Shown one piece after another: positions 13,197-25,150 of a DNA stretch of 64,000 nucleotides (the stretch's first letter is position 1; every line of letters starts with the position of its first letter). The notes below the pieces were generated by a model, which had not been told where the DNA came from, made no database searches, and saw nothing but the letters and a program-made list of their open reading frames with translations. A program made the position numbers and the translations under genes. Source of the DNA: Gnetum montanum (Eukaryota > Streptophyta > Gnetopsida > Gnetales > Gnetaceae); contig MNCI01004119.1 of assembly GCA_015680685.1 (NCBI GenBank), positions 224,249 through 288,248 on the forward strand. The letters run 5' to 3'.

Positions 13197-13323
13197 ATGG
13201 TTCTTTTGGGGCTAGAAGGAGGGCTAAAATTTATCCTCTAAGTTCATAAGCCTAATAGTCTTAGCATACCAACAATTATTTGTTACTATAAAGGCTTAAG
13301 AAATTAGATTCTATTTTCAATTT

Positions 13324-14335
13324 ATGACCAACAAGATTGATAGTTTGGAAGGTTTCAAAGATTCAAAGGAAGTTCTTGATTATAAGATTGATTCTTCATC
13401 AGAAGAAGAACAAAAGAAGGTTTTTGAGTTTGGAACAAGTAGTGGATTAAAGACTAGAAGGTTGAGAAGATCACCCCTTCTATTTGGTTTGTTAGTTTAT
13501 AAGAGAAGATCTAAGAAGTATAAGAGTTCAATAATCCAAAAGAATAAGATGGTAAATCCTTGGCAAAGAGTCACACCATTAGGATTTCAAAACTACAATG
13601 ATATTCCTAAAGTAGTTTATAAATATTTAGTTGAAGAGTATATTCACATGTTTATTCCTAAAGTAGTTTATTCCTAAAAAAGCTTACTTAGCTAAAGAGT
13701 ATGTTCACATGTGTGAGTTAGCTTTAGCTCATGAAAATGTTCAACACCAAGATTAACACTGTAGATTATTTGTAGCAGATCTAAAGGATATGGCTTAGAT
13801 TTGGTATTCAAACTTGCCAAGCAATAGTATCACAAGTTCAGATGATATGAGAAATCTTTTCTTAGCCTAGTGTAGTGATCAATTAGATTAAAAACAGCTG
13901 TATTGTGGGCTAATACAAGCTAAGCAAGGATTCAAAGAATTAATTGGAGATTTTAACATCAAATTTCAACGAATTTGTGGGCTCTTTCAAAGACAATATA
14001 GACCATTAGATGAAATGCTTAGAGAAACTTATCTTAAGGTTGTCAACCCCAACATTTCAATTTGCTTAAGAAGAACTCTAAACTTAACTACACTAAATGA
14101 CTACTTTAGTGAAGCTATATAGTTAGAAAAATAGTTGAACCTGAACCATGAAGAGATTGTTACAACTCAAAGAAGAGAAGAAAAATTTATGATTCCTATG
14201 CAAGATTTTGCTCAATTTAAAGCTTTACTAGGTCCATCTCATATTAAGATGGAGTAAGAACTTGAAAGAAGAAAATCTAAAAATGGACAATTAATGCAAG
14301 ATATGTCCAAAAAAATAGTGAAATTAGAAAATCCT
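13324..14335 (+). pseudogene. gag: E0 gag remnant
   Basis: An open stretch (13324-13677, 117 residues, basic and charged) is followed by a stop-interrupted frame. There the capsid-like block reads AxIWYSNLP (about 13793) then FKELIGDFNIKFQRICGLF (about 13938), matching the retrotransposon gag pattern AxxWYxxLP ... F...F...F. Stop codons replace conserved positions (for example TAG before IWYSNLP). A lysine-rich tail leads toward the protease. Gag would form the virus-like particle that packages element RNA. No CCHC zinc knuckle was seen. Confidence 0.7.
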
Positions 14336-15360
14336 TGATCAGAGTTAATATCAAGGAGGGAAAGAAAAATGAAAAACATAAATATCAAGATACTAAGTTA
14401 GTAGAAGATGAGGATGATAGTGATCTTGTTGTGTCAAACTTCCTTGATATTGAATATGATAATGAGCTATCTAGTGTTCATTATGCAAGCAAATCCTCTA
14501 ATTCTAGGTCTAGTGATACTTCTCTATCAAGTTTTAAAGAAGATATATCCTCAATGAGGAGTGTAATAACAACGAGGAAAATGAATATAATCTGATATCA
14601 AAAGAAAGACTAACTACTTCTAGACCTTCAAACATCATTGTTGATCCATCTACTAAGAAAAAGGCTTTTGAGCCAAGTAGAAGAGAGAAAAATAAGAATA
14701 AAGAGGATCAAGTAAAACAAAGTACTCCAAATCAATCTTTCAATAAATGGATAAAGAAACCAAGCTTTATTGGAGATGGAGAATATGATTTGATTGAAGA
14801 TGTTAAACATGTCAAGGCCAATATTAGCATATATCAATTATTACAAATCGAAGATCAACAAAGAAAGGCTTTAAAGTTTATTAAAGGAAAAAGGAGGGTT
14901 AGGGAATCACAGTTAAGTTATGTGTCTAATAATGAAGAAAAATCAAAGGCTAGTTATGATTATATTCATGATAAAGAAGCTCCTCCTTTTTTTTTGAGAA
15001 TGAAGTTGAAAAGATAAATATTTGCATAATTATTTGGTTGATTCTAGAGCCACATCTACTATAATGCCATTGTCTATATGCAAGAAACTTGGTTTGATTC
15101 CTAAAAAATCAAATAAAAAGATTATTTAAGTGGACAATAGTAGAGTGAATATTGTGGGTCAATTACCAAATGTTCTATTAGAAATTGCTTCTGAACCCCA
15201 TGTCAAAAGTAGAGTAACTATTCAAGTGGCAGATATACCAGACTCACATAGTCTCTTATTGAGTAAATGTTGGAGTAAGAATTTCTCAGGTTACATATCA
15301 ACAGCTTATTTGCACGTGGTTAACTTGCAAAGGAGAACCAAACCAAATATATGTGTATAG
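14335..15360 (+). pseudogene. E0 gag-pol linker and aspartic protease remnant
   Basis: After an acidic/serine-rich linker (14335-14595) and a lysine-rich stretch, the frame at about 15025-15360 reads NYLVDSRATSTIMPLSICKKLGL. This is the retropepsin active-site region (L-V/L-D-S/T-G-A) in which the glycine codon has become AGA (R, 15046-15048), so the active site is lost. The following TIQVADIPDSHSLLL block fits the second half of the fold. A TAA splits the domain near 15127. Confidence 0.75.
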
Positions 15361-15496
15361 TAAACCTTTGATGATTGATAATATAACTTCAAATGGGAAA
15401 GGTAAAATTGTTGAAAGAAAGGCTTTCTAAACCAAAATTTGTACACTCCAAGAAACTTGTAGTTCTAAAAAAGAAGAATCCAAAGGTGAGAACAAA

Positions 15497-15886
15497 TGAG
15501 AATTGTACTTTGATGGCTCATGTAATTCTAAAGGTGTAGGAGCTAGGATAGTTATAGTAAGAAATGATTCACCAAAAATTCTAAAGGTGATTCATCTATC
15601 ATTCCCTTGTACTAACAATAAGGCTGAATATGAAGCTTTGTGTATTGGTATTAGAACAACTTTGGGAAAAGAAATCAAGGTAATCACTATAGAAGGAGAT
15701 TCGAGATTAGTTTGTGAACAAGTAAAAGGTAATTGCATAGTGAACAACTCATTTTTACAACCTTATAAAGAACTTGTCTACAAAATGTTAGAACAGTTTC
15801 AGCACTACCAGATAGAACATATGGGTAGAGAAGGTAATTATATAGCATATGACTTAGCAAAAGCAGCTTTGACATTAGACATGTGA
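15497..15886 (+). pseudogene. E0 extra RNase H domain, located upstream of RT
   Basis: About 128 residues encode an RNase H of the type found as a second copy in plant Tat-lineage elements. YFDGSCNSKG carries the first catalytic Asp, NNKAEYEAL the Glu, and EGDSRLV the second Asp. The NYIAYDLAKA segment is where the family has N-x-x-A-D-x-L-A; here Y replaces the Asp and a D follows. The domain is open from end to end, unusual in this element. It lies between protease and RT, whereas a separate conventional RNase H follows the RT at about 17200. RNase H removes the RNA strand of the RNA-DNA hybrid during reverse transcription. Confidence 0.8.
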
Positions 15887-15910
15887 AAGATAGAAGGATA
15901 TGGGCATGTA

Positions 15911-17152
15911 ATGATTGAAGAAGAACATCAACTATCAATACCAGATAACATAAAAAATTTGCAAGTATTTAAAGATGATGATCAAATACTTAAGTTCATA
16001 AGAAAAAAACAAGAATTCGAAGATCAAGTCATACCTAAGATAATGTCAAAATCTAAGGCAAATTTCATTCCTAAAGGGATAATTGATTATGAATATGAGT
16101 TTGTGAAAAATTTATTTACCGAAAAGGATATACAAAATTCCAATGATCAAGCTTTTGAAGAAGTAAATCTTGGATCTAATGAGATGCCAAAGATGTTAAA
16201 TATCACAAAGGAAAAGAATTTAGTTTTCAAGCAAAATTTTTTATCACTCCTAAAAGATAATTTTGACAATTTTGCTTGGTATTATGATGATCTTAAAGCT
16301 TTTAGACTAGATGTTCTGACACATAAAATTCCTTTAATAGAAGGTTGTAACATTATTAAGCAAAAATAAAGGAAATTCAATCTATCATTTGAACTAGCTA
16401 TGGAAGTCAAGATCAAGAAGTTATTACAAGCCCAAATCATATATCGAATTTGGTATTTGATATGGCTTGCTAACCTTATTCTAGTAAGAAAGAAAAATGG
16501 TAACATTAGGCTTTGTGTAGACTTCAGGAATTTGAACGAAGCTTTGGAGAAGGATAAGTATCCACTTCATAGAGTTGATGAGATGTTGATCAAAGTATAA
16601 GGCTGTCAAGTATATTCTTTCTTAGATGGTTTTTCATGCTATAATCAGATCATGGTAGATAAACATGATAGATATAAGACAACATTTATCACCAAATGGG
16701 GAACTGTTGCTTACCAAAGAATGTCATTTAGTTTGTCAAATACTGGAGCTACTTTTCAAAGGGCAATGGATTTATCTTTTAAGGGTTTAATAGGTAAATT
16801 TGTTATGGTTTATTTGGATGATATTACCATATTCTCAAAAAGAAAGAAATATTATATTAGTCATATTCAACAAGTTTTTGATAGATGTCATGAGTATGGT
16901 ATTTCATTAAACTCTAAGAAGTGTGTCTTTGGAGTTAAATTTGGAAGTTTACTAGGCCATGTGATCTGTCAAAAAGGAATTACTATAGATAATTCTCAAG
17001 TACAAGCAGCACAAAATATTGAGCATCCTACAAGTAAAAAATCTTTTAGATCTTTCTTTGGAAAGATAAACTTTGTTAGGAAATTTATCCCTGGATTCAC
17101 TGAAATTACTAAACCTTTGATACATATGCTAAAAAAAGATGTCCAAGTATAG
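15911..17152 (+). pseudogene. pol: E0 reverse transcriptase remnant
   Basis: A 152-residue N-terminal extension (15911-16369) contains FAWYYDDL and the HKIPL block typical of the Ty3/gypsy RT entry. After a stop the fingers and palm follow: LILVRKKNGNIRLCVDFRNLN (about 16470), YSFLDGFSCYNQI (about 16615), then FVMVYLDDITIFS with YLDD at 16811-16822. The thumb region continues with SKKCVFGV and LGHVI and the connection FFGKINFVRKFIPGF. Stops at about 16367, 16598 and 17150 break the frame. The polymerase copies element RNA into DNA in the particle; the catalytic Asp pair is kept. Confidence 0.9.
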
Positions 17153-17660
17153 AAAACACCAGCATCGAAGAAAGCTTTAGTAGAAATTAAAAGGGCCATT
17201 CAAGAAGCTTCGTATTTGATAAAACCTAAATTAAAAGAAGATGTTTGGTTATATGCTTTTGCTTCCAATGATTCCGTTGTTGTCATCTTAACTCAGAAGA
17301 ATGAAGGTCAAGATGAACCAATTGGATTCTTTAGATATTAGTTAAAAGGTTTTGAACTAAATTATTCAGACTTAAAAAAACAAGCATGAGTAGTCATTAA
17401 AGCACTTCAACATTTTAAATATTATCTAGAAAGTTCATTAGTTCATATTATGCTAATCAAACCTACAGTTAAACAATTCTTAGCATAAAATAAAATTGGA
17501 TTGAAAAGAAAAAAGTGGCTTATAAAGCTCCAAGGTTTTAGATTTTCATTAGAAATATGAAAAATAGTTAAGGGAATGGGATTAGCCAAGTTAATGGCTA
17601 GAGAAGATGATGTGCACTTGATACTTGTGAAGGAAATTGGCATGACAAAATTTTAAAGTT
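17153..17660 (+). pseudogene. E0 conventional gypsy RNase H remnant
   Basis: Continuing the RT frame, LYAFASNDSVVVILTQ (about 17250) corresponds to the gypsy RNase H start (usually D-A-S-x-x-A-V-G-A-V-L). It is followed by PIGFFRY, FELNYSDLKKQA and VVIKALQHFKYYLESS, the usual E-x-x-Y-x-x-x-E-K-E-x-x-A-x-V-x-A-x-x-x-x-R-x-Y-L block. Several catalytic positions have changed and stops lie at about 17341, 17387 and 17486. Confidence 0.75.
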
Positions 17661-18024
17661 CTTTAATACAAGGAAAGTCCCAAATAATTTAATTGCAAGT
17701 CAAAAAAAAGCTTTCTTCAAGAAAGAACATAAATTTGTGGTTAGAGATGATATATTATATAGAAAATATTTTAAATGGATTTTGTTGGAATGCGTTCATA
17801 ATGATAGAATTGATCCCATCTTTGAATGATTTCGCAATCATTCTAATTTATTTTATGAATCACCTAAAACAACTATGCAACATATACTTCAATACGGATA
17901 TTATTAGCCTAGTATGTATCAAGACATTGCTTTGAAAATTCAAAGATCTTATAAATGTCAAACCTATGGATCAAAAATTAAAAAGGCTAGATCTCCCTTA
18001 AAACTAGTAATTGTGGGAAGATAA

Positions 18025-18835
18025 TTTCAGCAATGGGGTTTGGATTTCATCAGTACAATTACTCCTTCAAAAGTTAGGCATAAGTTTATTCTCACAGCTA
18101 CTAATTACTTCACTAAATGGTTTGAAGCAAAAGGTCTAAGAAGAAGTTTAACATCGGATTTAATCAAGTTTTTAGAAGATCAAATCCTACGTAGTTTTGG
18201 TCTACCTGAAGTATTAGTATCTGATAATGGATCTACTTTTTAGTTTGAAGAATTCATAACATGGGTTTCAAAAAAAGCCATTTTCATATTTTCTTCTTCC
18301 AATTATCATCCTCAAGGAAATGGCTTAGCTGAATTTACAAATAAAAAGCTTATTTCCTACATTAAGAAATCGATGGATGGAAATTCAAGAAATTGGATTG
18401 ATTATCTACAATTTGCATTATGGATGGATCGTATTATGTTTAATAAGGCTATTGGAACATCACCTTATAATTTAATCTATGGTTTGCCTGCAAGAATTAC
18501 AAACAAGATTATAAGTTCAACTTCAGATTTTGTATAAAGGTATAGTGAGAAAATTGATAAAGATAGAAGTTTTACGACCTTTCTTATCAAGAGAGAAGTT
18601 GAGATAGATAGAGCAAAGGATAATTTGTTAAAAAGTACATCTCAAGTCAAAAGATAGTTCAACAAAAAGGCTTTGAAAAGAACTTTCTGAATAGGAGACC
18701 TTACCTTGCTATGGAATATGAAGAAATTGAATAAGTTCACACCAACATGGATTGGTCCGTTTCAGATTATGAAAAAATTATTTGAGGATACTTATAAATT
18801 ATCAACATTAGATGGTATGGANCTAGAAGTGGTGG
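18025..18835 (+). pseudogene. E0 integrase remnant
   Basis: The catalytic core is clear: QQWGLDFISTI (Asp at 18043-18045), VLVSDNGSTF (Asp at 18223-18225) and NYHPQGNGLAEFTNK (Glu at 18331-18333), so the DDE triad survives. The N-terminal HHCC zinc finger upstream is too eroded to recognise. The C-terminal part has IGTSPYNLIYG and, after stops, TPTWIGPFQIMKKLFEDTYKLSTLDG. In-frame stops occur at 18241, 18534, 18655 and 18688. One ambiguous base (n) is at 18822. Integrase would insert the element DNA into the genome. Confidence 0.9.
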
Positions 18836-19083
18836 TTAATTAATTATTTAGTGGAAAGTAATTCTAACAACCGAATGGTAAAATTCAAATTGGCATACAT
18901 ATAATGATTAGAAAGTAATTAATATGGACAAAGGTGGCAAGGTTGGTGAGCAAGATTTTGTGGGAATTTCAAATTTATTTACTACTATAAGAAGAGACAT
19001 GGATTGCTTAAGATTACATCATTTTCCAGTTCAAAGTGTGAATAAAGAAAGCTAACAAAGAATGTAGGTTTGGTGAGAGAGTA

Positions 19084-19551
19084 ATGGGAAGATCATTTAT
19101 CCCATATGTAATGGAATGCTGCCCAAAACATGCTCTAAGAGCTTATTGCAAAGCAAAATCCTGTAGAGCATCAAGAAAAAGTTCATTCCTACTTTGGCTT
19201 TTTAATAAGTTCATATTTCTTATTGGTGGACTTTCTATAGAAGCCAATGTTTGGGGTAGATTTCATAAATGTGATAGTCAAGTAGAAAATCAAGAAAATT
19301 CTAACCAAGATGATTCTTGGGAAGAGGCATTTCTATCTCAAGATACAAAAGTATCTAATTGGAATAGGCCACAAGAATCAACAAAAGAGGTAGATGCAAA
19401 GGAGATGAATGCAAAGGAAACAAGAATAGTTGAAGAAAGCAAGGATGAAGATAATGCATTAGTTACAACTAAAATAGTGTATGAAAGGATTCAAGACAAA
19501 AAGATTCCCAAGAAAGTTATTTTAACTATCCACTTCCCATCCATTGAATAG
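19084..19551 (+). CDS. Intact 155-residue ORF downstream of E0 integrase, function unknown
   Basis: An ATG-started frame of 155 codons lies between integrase and 3' LTR. The N-terminal part is basic and cysteine-containing. It is followed by a hydrophobic segment (SFLLWLFNKFIFLIGGLSI, about residues 35-53) that could span a membrane, then an acidic, asparagine/glutamate-rich tail and a basic end. It is longer and less damaged than the surrounding frames. Its position is that of the env-like or extra ORF of some plant retrotransposons, but no envelope motif is recognisable. It may be chance or a remnant; I do not assign a function. Confidence 0.35.
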   Translation: MGRSFIPYVMECCPKHALRAYCKAKSCRASRKSSFLLWLFNKFIFLIGGLSIEANVWGRFHKCDSQVENQENSNQDDSWEEAFLSQDTKVSNWNRPQESTKEVDAKEMNAKETRIVEESKDEDNALVTTKIVYERIQDKKIPKKVILTIHFPSIE

Positions 19552-19710
19552 TCTGTATAAATCTTTGTTTGCATAGTTCCTTAAGTTTTATTAGGAGAGA
19601 GGTTTTTATTGCATCAAACCTTAAGTTTGATGGAAATTTTCCTCAAAAAAGATTTCCATTTTTCTATGTAAAGGATATTTCCAATAAAATTATTTTTTCA
19701 ACTAATGTGT

Positions 19711-19725
19711 AAAAGGAGGGAAACA
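19711..19725 (+). promoter_or_regulatory. E0 polypurine tract
   Basis: The purine-rich aaaaggagggaaaca directly abuts the 3' LTR start TGCTTATC at 19726, as expected for the plus-strand DNA primer. Confidence 0.75.
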
Positions 19726-21365
19726 TGCTTATCTCCCCAATTTATTTTTGATAGTTGGAAAATCAAGATTGGAACAATGAAAAAGAGCATAATAATTAAA
19801 TATATATGAATGGTGGTGAGGGAAAATGAATGAAAAAGCCTCAAAGTTTGAAAAGCAAGGTTGATGTTATTGGCATACACATAATGATGATCAAAATCAA
19901 ATCTATTAAAGTGTATAAACCTTACACTTTAGAGATCCTAATGTTAAGTAAAAATCAAGTTTAAACAATTGAAATAGTTATGTGATGTGCCATTGGACAT
20001 TCATTCTACAACCAAAGATTTATCAAAAATTAGATGCAAAATTTTAGATCATGATGGACAAACTAATGAAATAGATGAAGCCACCAATGAATTCAAGGAA
20101 ATACCTATGAAAATTTGGATTCTTGGAATGTTGTGATTTCAGGATATGTGTAGAACATGACATGGTTGTAGAATTACCCAAAGATGGTAGAATAAGGCAT
20201 TGAATTTTCTCATAATTTCATGAGTCACTGTAACTGCTTACCTAACGAACAATGTGCCTCCTAAACCTGCTCACTCTGGTATCATCAAAACAAAGACAAA
20301 TAGAGAAAGGTTATTATGGGATGTGTTTGCAATTAAAGTTCCCCTACTTTGCACAAAGGCAATAGGAAAGAATAGCAAATTCAAAATGCTTTTAGCCACT
20401 ATTTTTGTGGAAGGAAAGATGATTTTCTTGGTAGATTTTTTTGTGGAACCTTTGTGCATGATGTGGTGATAGTAGACTCTTATTAATATTTGCCATAGAA
20501 AAGCTCATGTTGGGAAGCCTCAAGAGCAATTTAATAGAGAAGTTTATTATTATGTAATGTTTAAGGCTACTATTAGGATTGTTGTAAGAGAGCCTATGCT
20601 ATAGACAAGCTAGTTGAACAATTCAATAGTCTAGAGGGTTCAAAAAATCTTTGATATTTTGATAGGACTGAAATAGCTTTTTGAATTTTTAAAGTATATT
20701 CCTTTGGTATTTCAATCAGAAATTTTCAAATCTTTGAAAGCTCTATTATATGCAATCATTGACAACTATTATCTAGCAAAAATAGAGACTTGTACATGGT
20801 GTTTTACACAGCCAGTTTTGGTAGTATAGTAGGATTGTCTTTAAGAAATTACTTCTTTGAGCCTAGAAAATTTGAACAATTCATAGATATTGAATTAGGG
20901 ATAACTTTATGTGAAGTGTTTTTTCATATTAATTTACCTTGCTTAAATATTTAAGATTTTTACACAAATATACTTTTCTTTCTCTTTTCATTGAATTTTG
21001 CTTTATTTGTAGTTTTCTTGTGGAACTTTCTCTCTTTAGGGAAAATTAGAAGTAGGTTGGTAGAGTTGTACTATAAATTTTATTTGTTACTAGTAGGTAT
21101 TATAAAGACTGTATAGACTAAGTGATTAAAAAAAATAGAAATCTTTAAAAACTCAAAGTATTTACAAACTTGGCCAAATCTCTTTCATAATAGCCAATTA
21201 TAGTTTTATATGCAACCCAACTATTTCAACATTCACAACAACAAACACATACTCATGTTTAACTACTGAGTCTATTTGGAGGTATCTGGGCCTTGTTGTT
21301 GCTAGAGACCAGCGAGCACCTAAACCCTATTCAAGGCACTCATTGGAGATCCCAAATGGTCACCA
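19726..21365 (+). repeat. E0 3' LTR
   Basis: It begins TGCTTATCTCCCC after the polypurine tract and ends GGTCACCA. It matches 12311-12899 in its first part and 12903-13196 in its last part (shared blocks such as 'ctcatgtttaac' and 'ggaggtatct'). About 765 bp (20313-21078) occur only here, giving 1640 bp against 886 bp. No coding motif was found in the extra segment. Confidence 0.8.
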
Positions 21366-24274
21366 ACAAGTATTCACTGAGATCTAATGGAGCTAGGGCA
21401 AAAAACTTAGGGAATATGCCTCTAAAAATGCAAGCAACACTTGTAAGGGAGCAAGCAGAGACTTGTCTTCTTGCATAGATCCATACCTATCCAAGAGGAT
21501 GTCTCTTCTTCCACAAGTCCAACTAAGTTCCATACTAATGGACATCTTGGCATCCATCAATTCCCTTAATTTTCTTTTCATTGATTTTGAGAGCTCACTA
21601 GGATCACTTTCACCCTTGGTAATGGACTTGGGAAACTAAAACCAAGAGAGAGAACATGCTCCCAAGATCCATGTCTTTGTAAGCAACTCAAGCTTGCAAG
21701 AACCCCAGGTTCTACATCTAGCATCAAGTCCCATGGGGTCTCACTGGTCTAGCCATCTATGTACTAGAGCACCACATCTATACTATCCACATGTTTTCTT
21801 TCATTTTTCCACATCAACATCTATTTCAACTGGTAGGAGGGGGAGTTAAGCATGATCTCCCTTCGAAACAAGGTACATAGGTAGATTTCTTGAATCTAAC
21901 CTTGCCATCCATAGACACACCAACATCATAATCCACATTTCACCATCTAACACTATCCCATATTCAATGTAAGAGAGAAGATCCAAATTTTTTTTTGGAA
22001 AACTTCTCCAAGAGGCTATTAAAGTGTCTTAAACCAATCTATCATTGACATCATTAGAGAATGTCCAACACCAAGAATACATGCTCAAACACTTAAACAA
22101 GTGGAGGATATGTTAGGTAGCCAATTCCAAGATAGTCCTCCATACACACATCTCATGCCACCCACTACCACATGGTTCATCACAATTTCTATGTCCCATT
22201 TATGGGGAAGGATCAGCTACACTCACATCTTATAACTTGTTCTTCTAACTCTAAGATGTGGGAAAATAACCATTTTAAGAATACTTAGTCCAAGGAAGCA
22301 TGTAGAATCACCTCCAAGGACAACCACTATCATGAATTTTCTAAGAAACATCTAGGTTCCTAGAATTTGAATTTTCCTATGATGCTAGGAACAACTGCAA
22401 CTTACGATCAACTCCTTTCATTGGATTTTTGAACTAAAAGGGAATATCCACTTTGGGAGGTTTCTTCCATAGGCAAATATAGCAACCCAACTACATTGTA
22501 CCCATAATACATCCCCAAGTAGTCCACATAGCCAACATAATCATATTATCAAACTGCTATCTTTTGAGAGAAGACATAGATTCACAGGTCTTACCCACAT
22601 TTGATTTCACATCAAAGCTCAATTTGATAAGCTAAAGAGTTCATCCCTAAAACTTCCATAGATAGGGATTCTATTTCACCATAGGAGGTCTGGGTTTTCA
22701 TTACATACACATGAGTCCATACCATTTAAAATAATTATGATGCACAAGGCTACACCACTACCTATTACCATCGAACTCGAACAACGAACTCGAGAGTCAA
22801 CAAGAATAGTTGCCCATAGGAGGATTGGATCCTTAAGACGATTGGAAATTATAGTGAATGGGCATCACCATCATCGACTATCAACTCAAAGCAACCCATG
22901 ATTCATCCCCAAAGGACTTACAGTAAGGAAGGTCTACCAGAAAGCCCTAACTAAGAAGTCCCTCTAAAGCCCCAATCTAATAGAGAGTACATGAGATCAC
23001 ACCTTTCTTACAAGAGAAGAGGTATATACATCAAGTCTACATCAACCACATGGTCTCACAAAGGAGTTGCCATGAATTCAAATATAGTAACAATATCCTA
23101 TCTCTAAAAATTAGCCTTAAGAGTTCACGCGCATGGAACCACTACTTGGAACAAGTCCCAAACATCAACTACTTCTAAATCCCATCTAGGGAACAACTAT
23201 CTTGATATAACCTACATTATTCTGTCAGAAACTGAAGAAGGTATCCATTGAAATGGAGAATGACCATCTCATATAACAAGAGAATCACCATGTAATAGAG
23301 TGCTCGATCATGCTATTCCACTAGAGATGTTGGAACACTGAAATAATCAACAATACACTAGAGAAATGGGGTGATACACTAGGGAGATGGGGTGATACAT
23401 TAGGGTACATAAGAGAGATGGGGTGACACACCATAGCCCACAAAGCACCATAAGCCCCTATTCATGAGAGCATAGGCTCAAGTATTTTTTTAGCACATAC
23501 AGGTCCACCATGTTAGATCTCCAAGAGAAATCAATAACTTTGAACTATGCATCATTTGTTCTAGGATGAACAACCATCCCAACGCTTGTAAAAATGGCCC
23601 CAAAGATCACATCCAGTCATGGAAGAGGGAGTCTAGGTTCTGATACCTACGACCCAACTCTAACTCATAGCCAAACATTACAATTCACATGAGCACCATG
23701 AACCAATAGCCATCAAGATCAAGTTCATCAAACCAATTTGCTTGAATTTTAGGCTACATTCCACCATTAATCACCCATGAATAAGATTTCTACCCATCAA
23801 GGGACCTAAAAGGAAGAGTTATACAAATTATCCTATCTCAAAAATGGTCATTGAAGGACACACCATCATAGCATGCCAAGATCACCAGGAGCACAAAGCA
23901 TTAGTTTGGGAGCACCTCAGGTAAGAACATGCCTTGGCCTCCTTATTACAATACTATTTACACAAAAATAGGATTTTCCATATGGCTTTCAAAAGATTTC
24001 ATATCAAGGCACAAAGGCTACTTACAAACATAAAGAGGAGGTGCTTTAATGATAAGCATAGGAAAACACCATACATCAAGTTTGGCCTTGTCAGAGGGTG
24101 TGGCATGGTCCTATAATAAGGAAAAAATTGATTCACATAGGGAAGCAACATCTAACACTTTTGTGTGCATGATCTATCAAAACTAAGTACATTTCAACAA
24201 TACATCACAATCTTAAATACTCGAGGATAGGAATACATTTGGTGAGCATAATACATGACATTTGGAAATACTAC
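21366..24274. other. Non-coding host of the nested insertions
   Basis: No gene or retroelement motif is recognised on either strand. The first about 110 bp (tattcactgagatctaatgg...) match 40285-40390, so this is a second copy of an LTR-like repeat. A short imperfect repeat around 23345-23430 has three copies of 'gagatggggtga' spaced about 22-35 bp. The stretch ends at ACTAC, the left target duplication of EB. Confidence 0.5.
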
Positions 24275-25131
24275 TGATGAGTCATCATTGTGTTAGCCCC
24301 AATATCAGGTAAGCAATATTGGGTCATAGGAAACAATGTTGGATATCCGATATTGTCTCTTCTATGCTAGCCTATAAATATAGACACTTGGATGCACAGT
24401 TAGGACATAGTTTTAGTTAGTTTTTTATAGTCTTTCTTAGATTTTTGAATTCTAGTTTTGTTATTCCTAGTGCATGCTTGCAGTGTGATATTTGTAATCG
24501 TATAGCACCTTTGTTCAAGTGTGATGTACTTGGACATGTTACATGATTAGAAATAAAGATCAAGATTACTTCCATCATTGTTATATTCACTTAGATTTAT
24601 TATGGTTTTAATTATTTAATTTTTTAATTAGTTACTATTTTCTTTAGTTAATGTTCCCATTTATTGATATTTACTGTTCTTGTCACTAAGTGAAATGAGT
24701 ATGACTTAATCATGAGCGCTTAAGTAAGTACTTGGTAATCCAGTAGTGTATCATTTGGCACACCTAGTGACATACTCTTGGCAATCCTAGTGGTAGTTAT
24801 ATGAAGTCCAAGGCTTGTACGGACGATTGGAGATAGATACTTATCACACATAGGCTAGTTTAGATCTTATTTTCCATTGTTCATTAGCTTAGTTAATTTA
24901 TCTCTTTATCGTCATTAGGAGTAGCATAGAATTAGACAATGTGATATGCCTCACTTTGGACTAAAAAATATGTGACAAAGCTACCACTAGTCCAAGTGGA
25001 AAGATAGCAAACTATGATCAAAGCATAATGATTTAGATGCATAACTAGTTCCATGCACAGAATTTGATTGGATTGTATGTGAATGCTTGTGATTTGTATG
25101 GTTGGACGTAGGAGTACCTCACTGGTCATCA
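24275..25131 (+). repeat. EB 5' LTR
   Basis: 857 bp with termini TGATGA/TCATCA. TATAAATA is at 24373-24380. U3 has the inverted repeat CCCAATAT...ATATTGGG (about 24299-24326). The 3' half shares the block 'tggactaaa' to 'ggtacctca' with the LTRs at 28057 and 41457. Confidence 0.85.
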
Positions 25132-25132
25132 T

Positions 25133-25150
25133 TGGCACCGTTGTTGGGGA
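25133..25150 (+). promoter_or_regulatory. EB primer-binding site, tRNA-Asp type
   Basis: TGGCACCGTTGTTGGGGA matches the complement of the plant tRNA-Asp 3' end (TGGCGCCGTTGCCGGGGA) except for transitions at CpG-derived positions, and follows the LTR end after one base. Confidence 0.8.

Larger units (their letters stand above)
12311..21365 (+). mobile_element. E0: decayed Ty3/gypsy element with two RNase H domains
   Basis: Two related long terminal regions (12311-13196 and 19726-21365) enclose, in plus orientation, gag, protease, RNase H, RT, a second RNase H and integrase. This is the Ty3/gypsy order (integrase last) with one extra RNase H. A polypurine tract (aaaaggagggaaaca) immediately precedes the 3' LTR. 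The flanks GCAAA (12306-12310) and ACAAG (21366-21370) each differ by one G-to-A change from GCAAG found at the related uninterrupted site at 40283. Every reading frame is broken. The extra RNase H suggests a Tat-lineage relative, but its LTRs are unrelated to those of E3. Confidence 0.85.
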
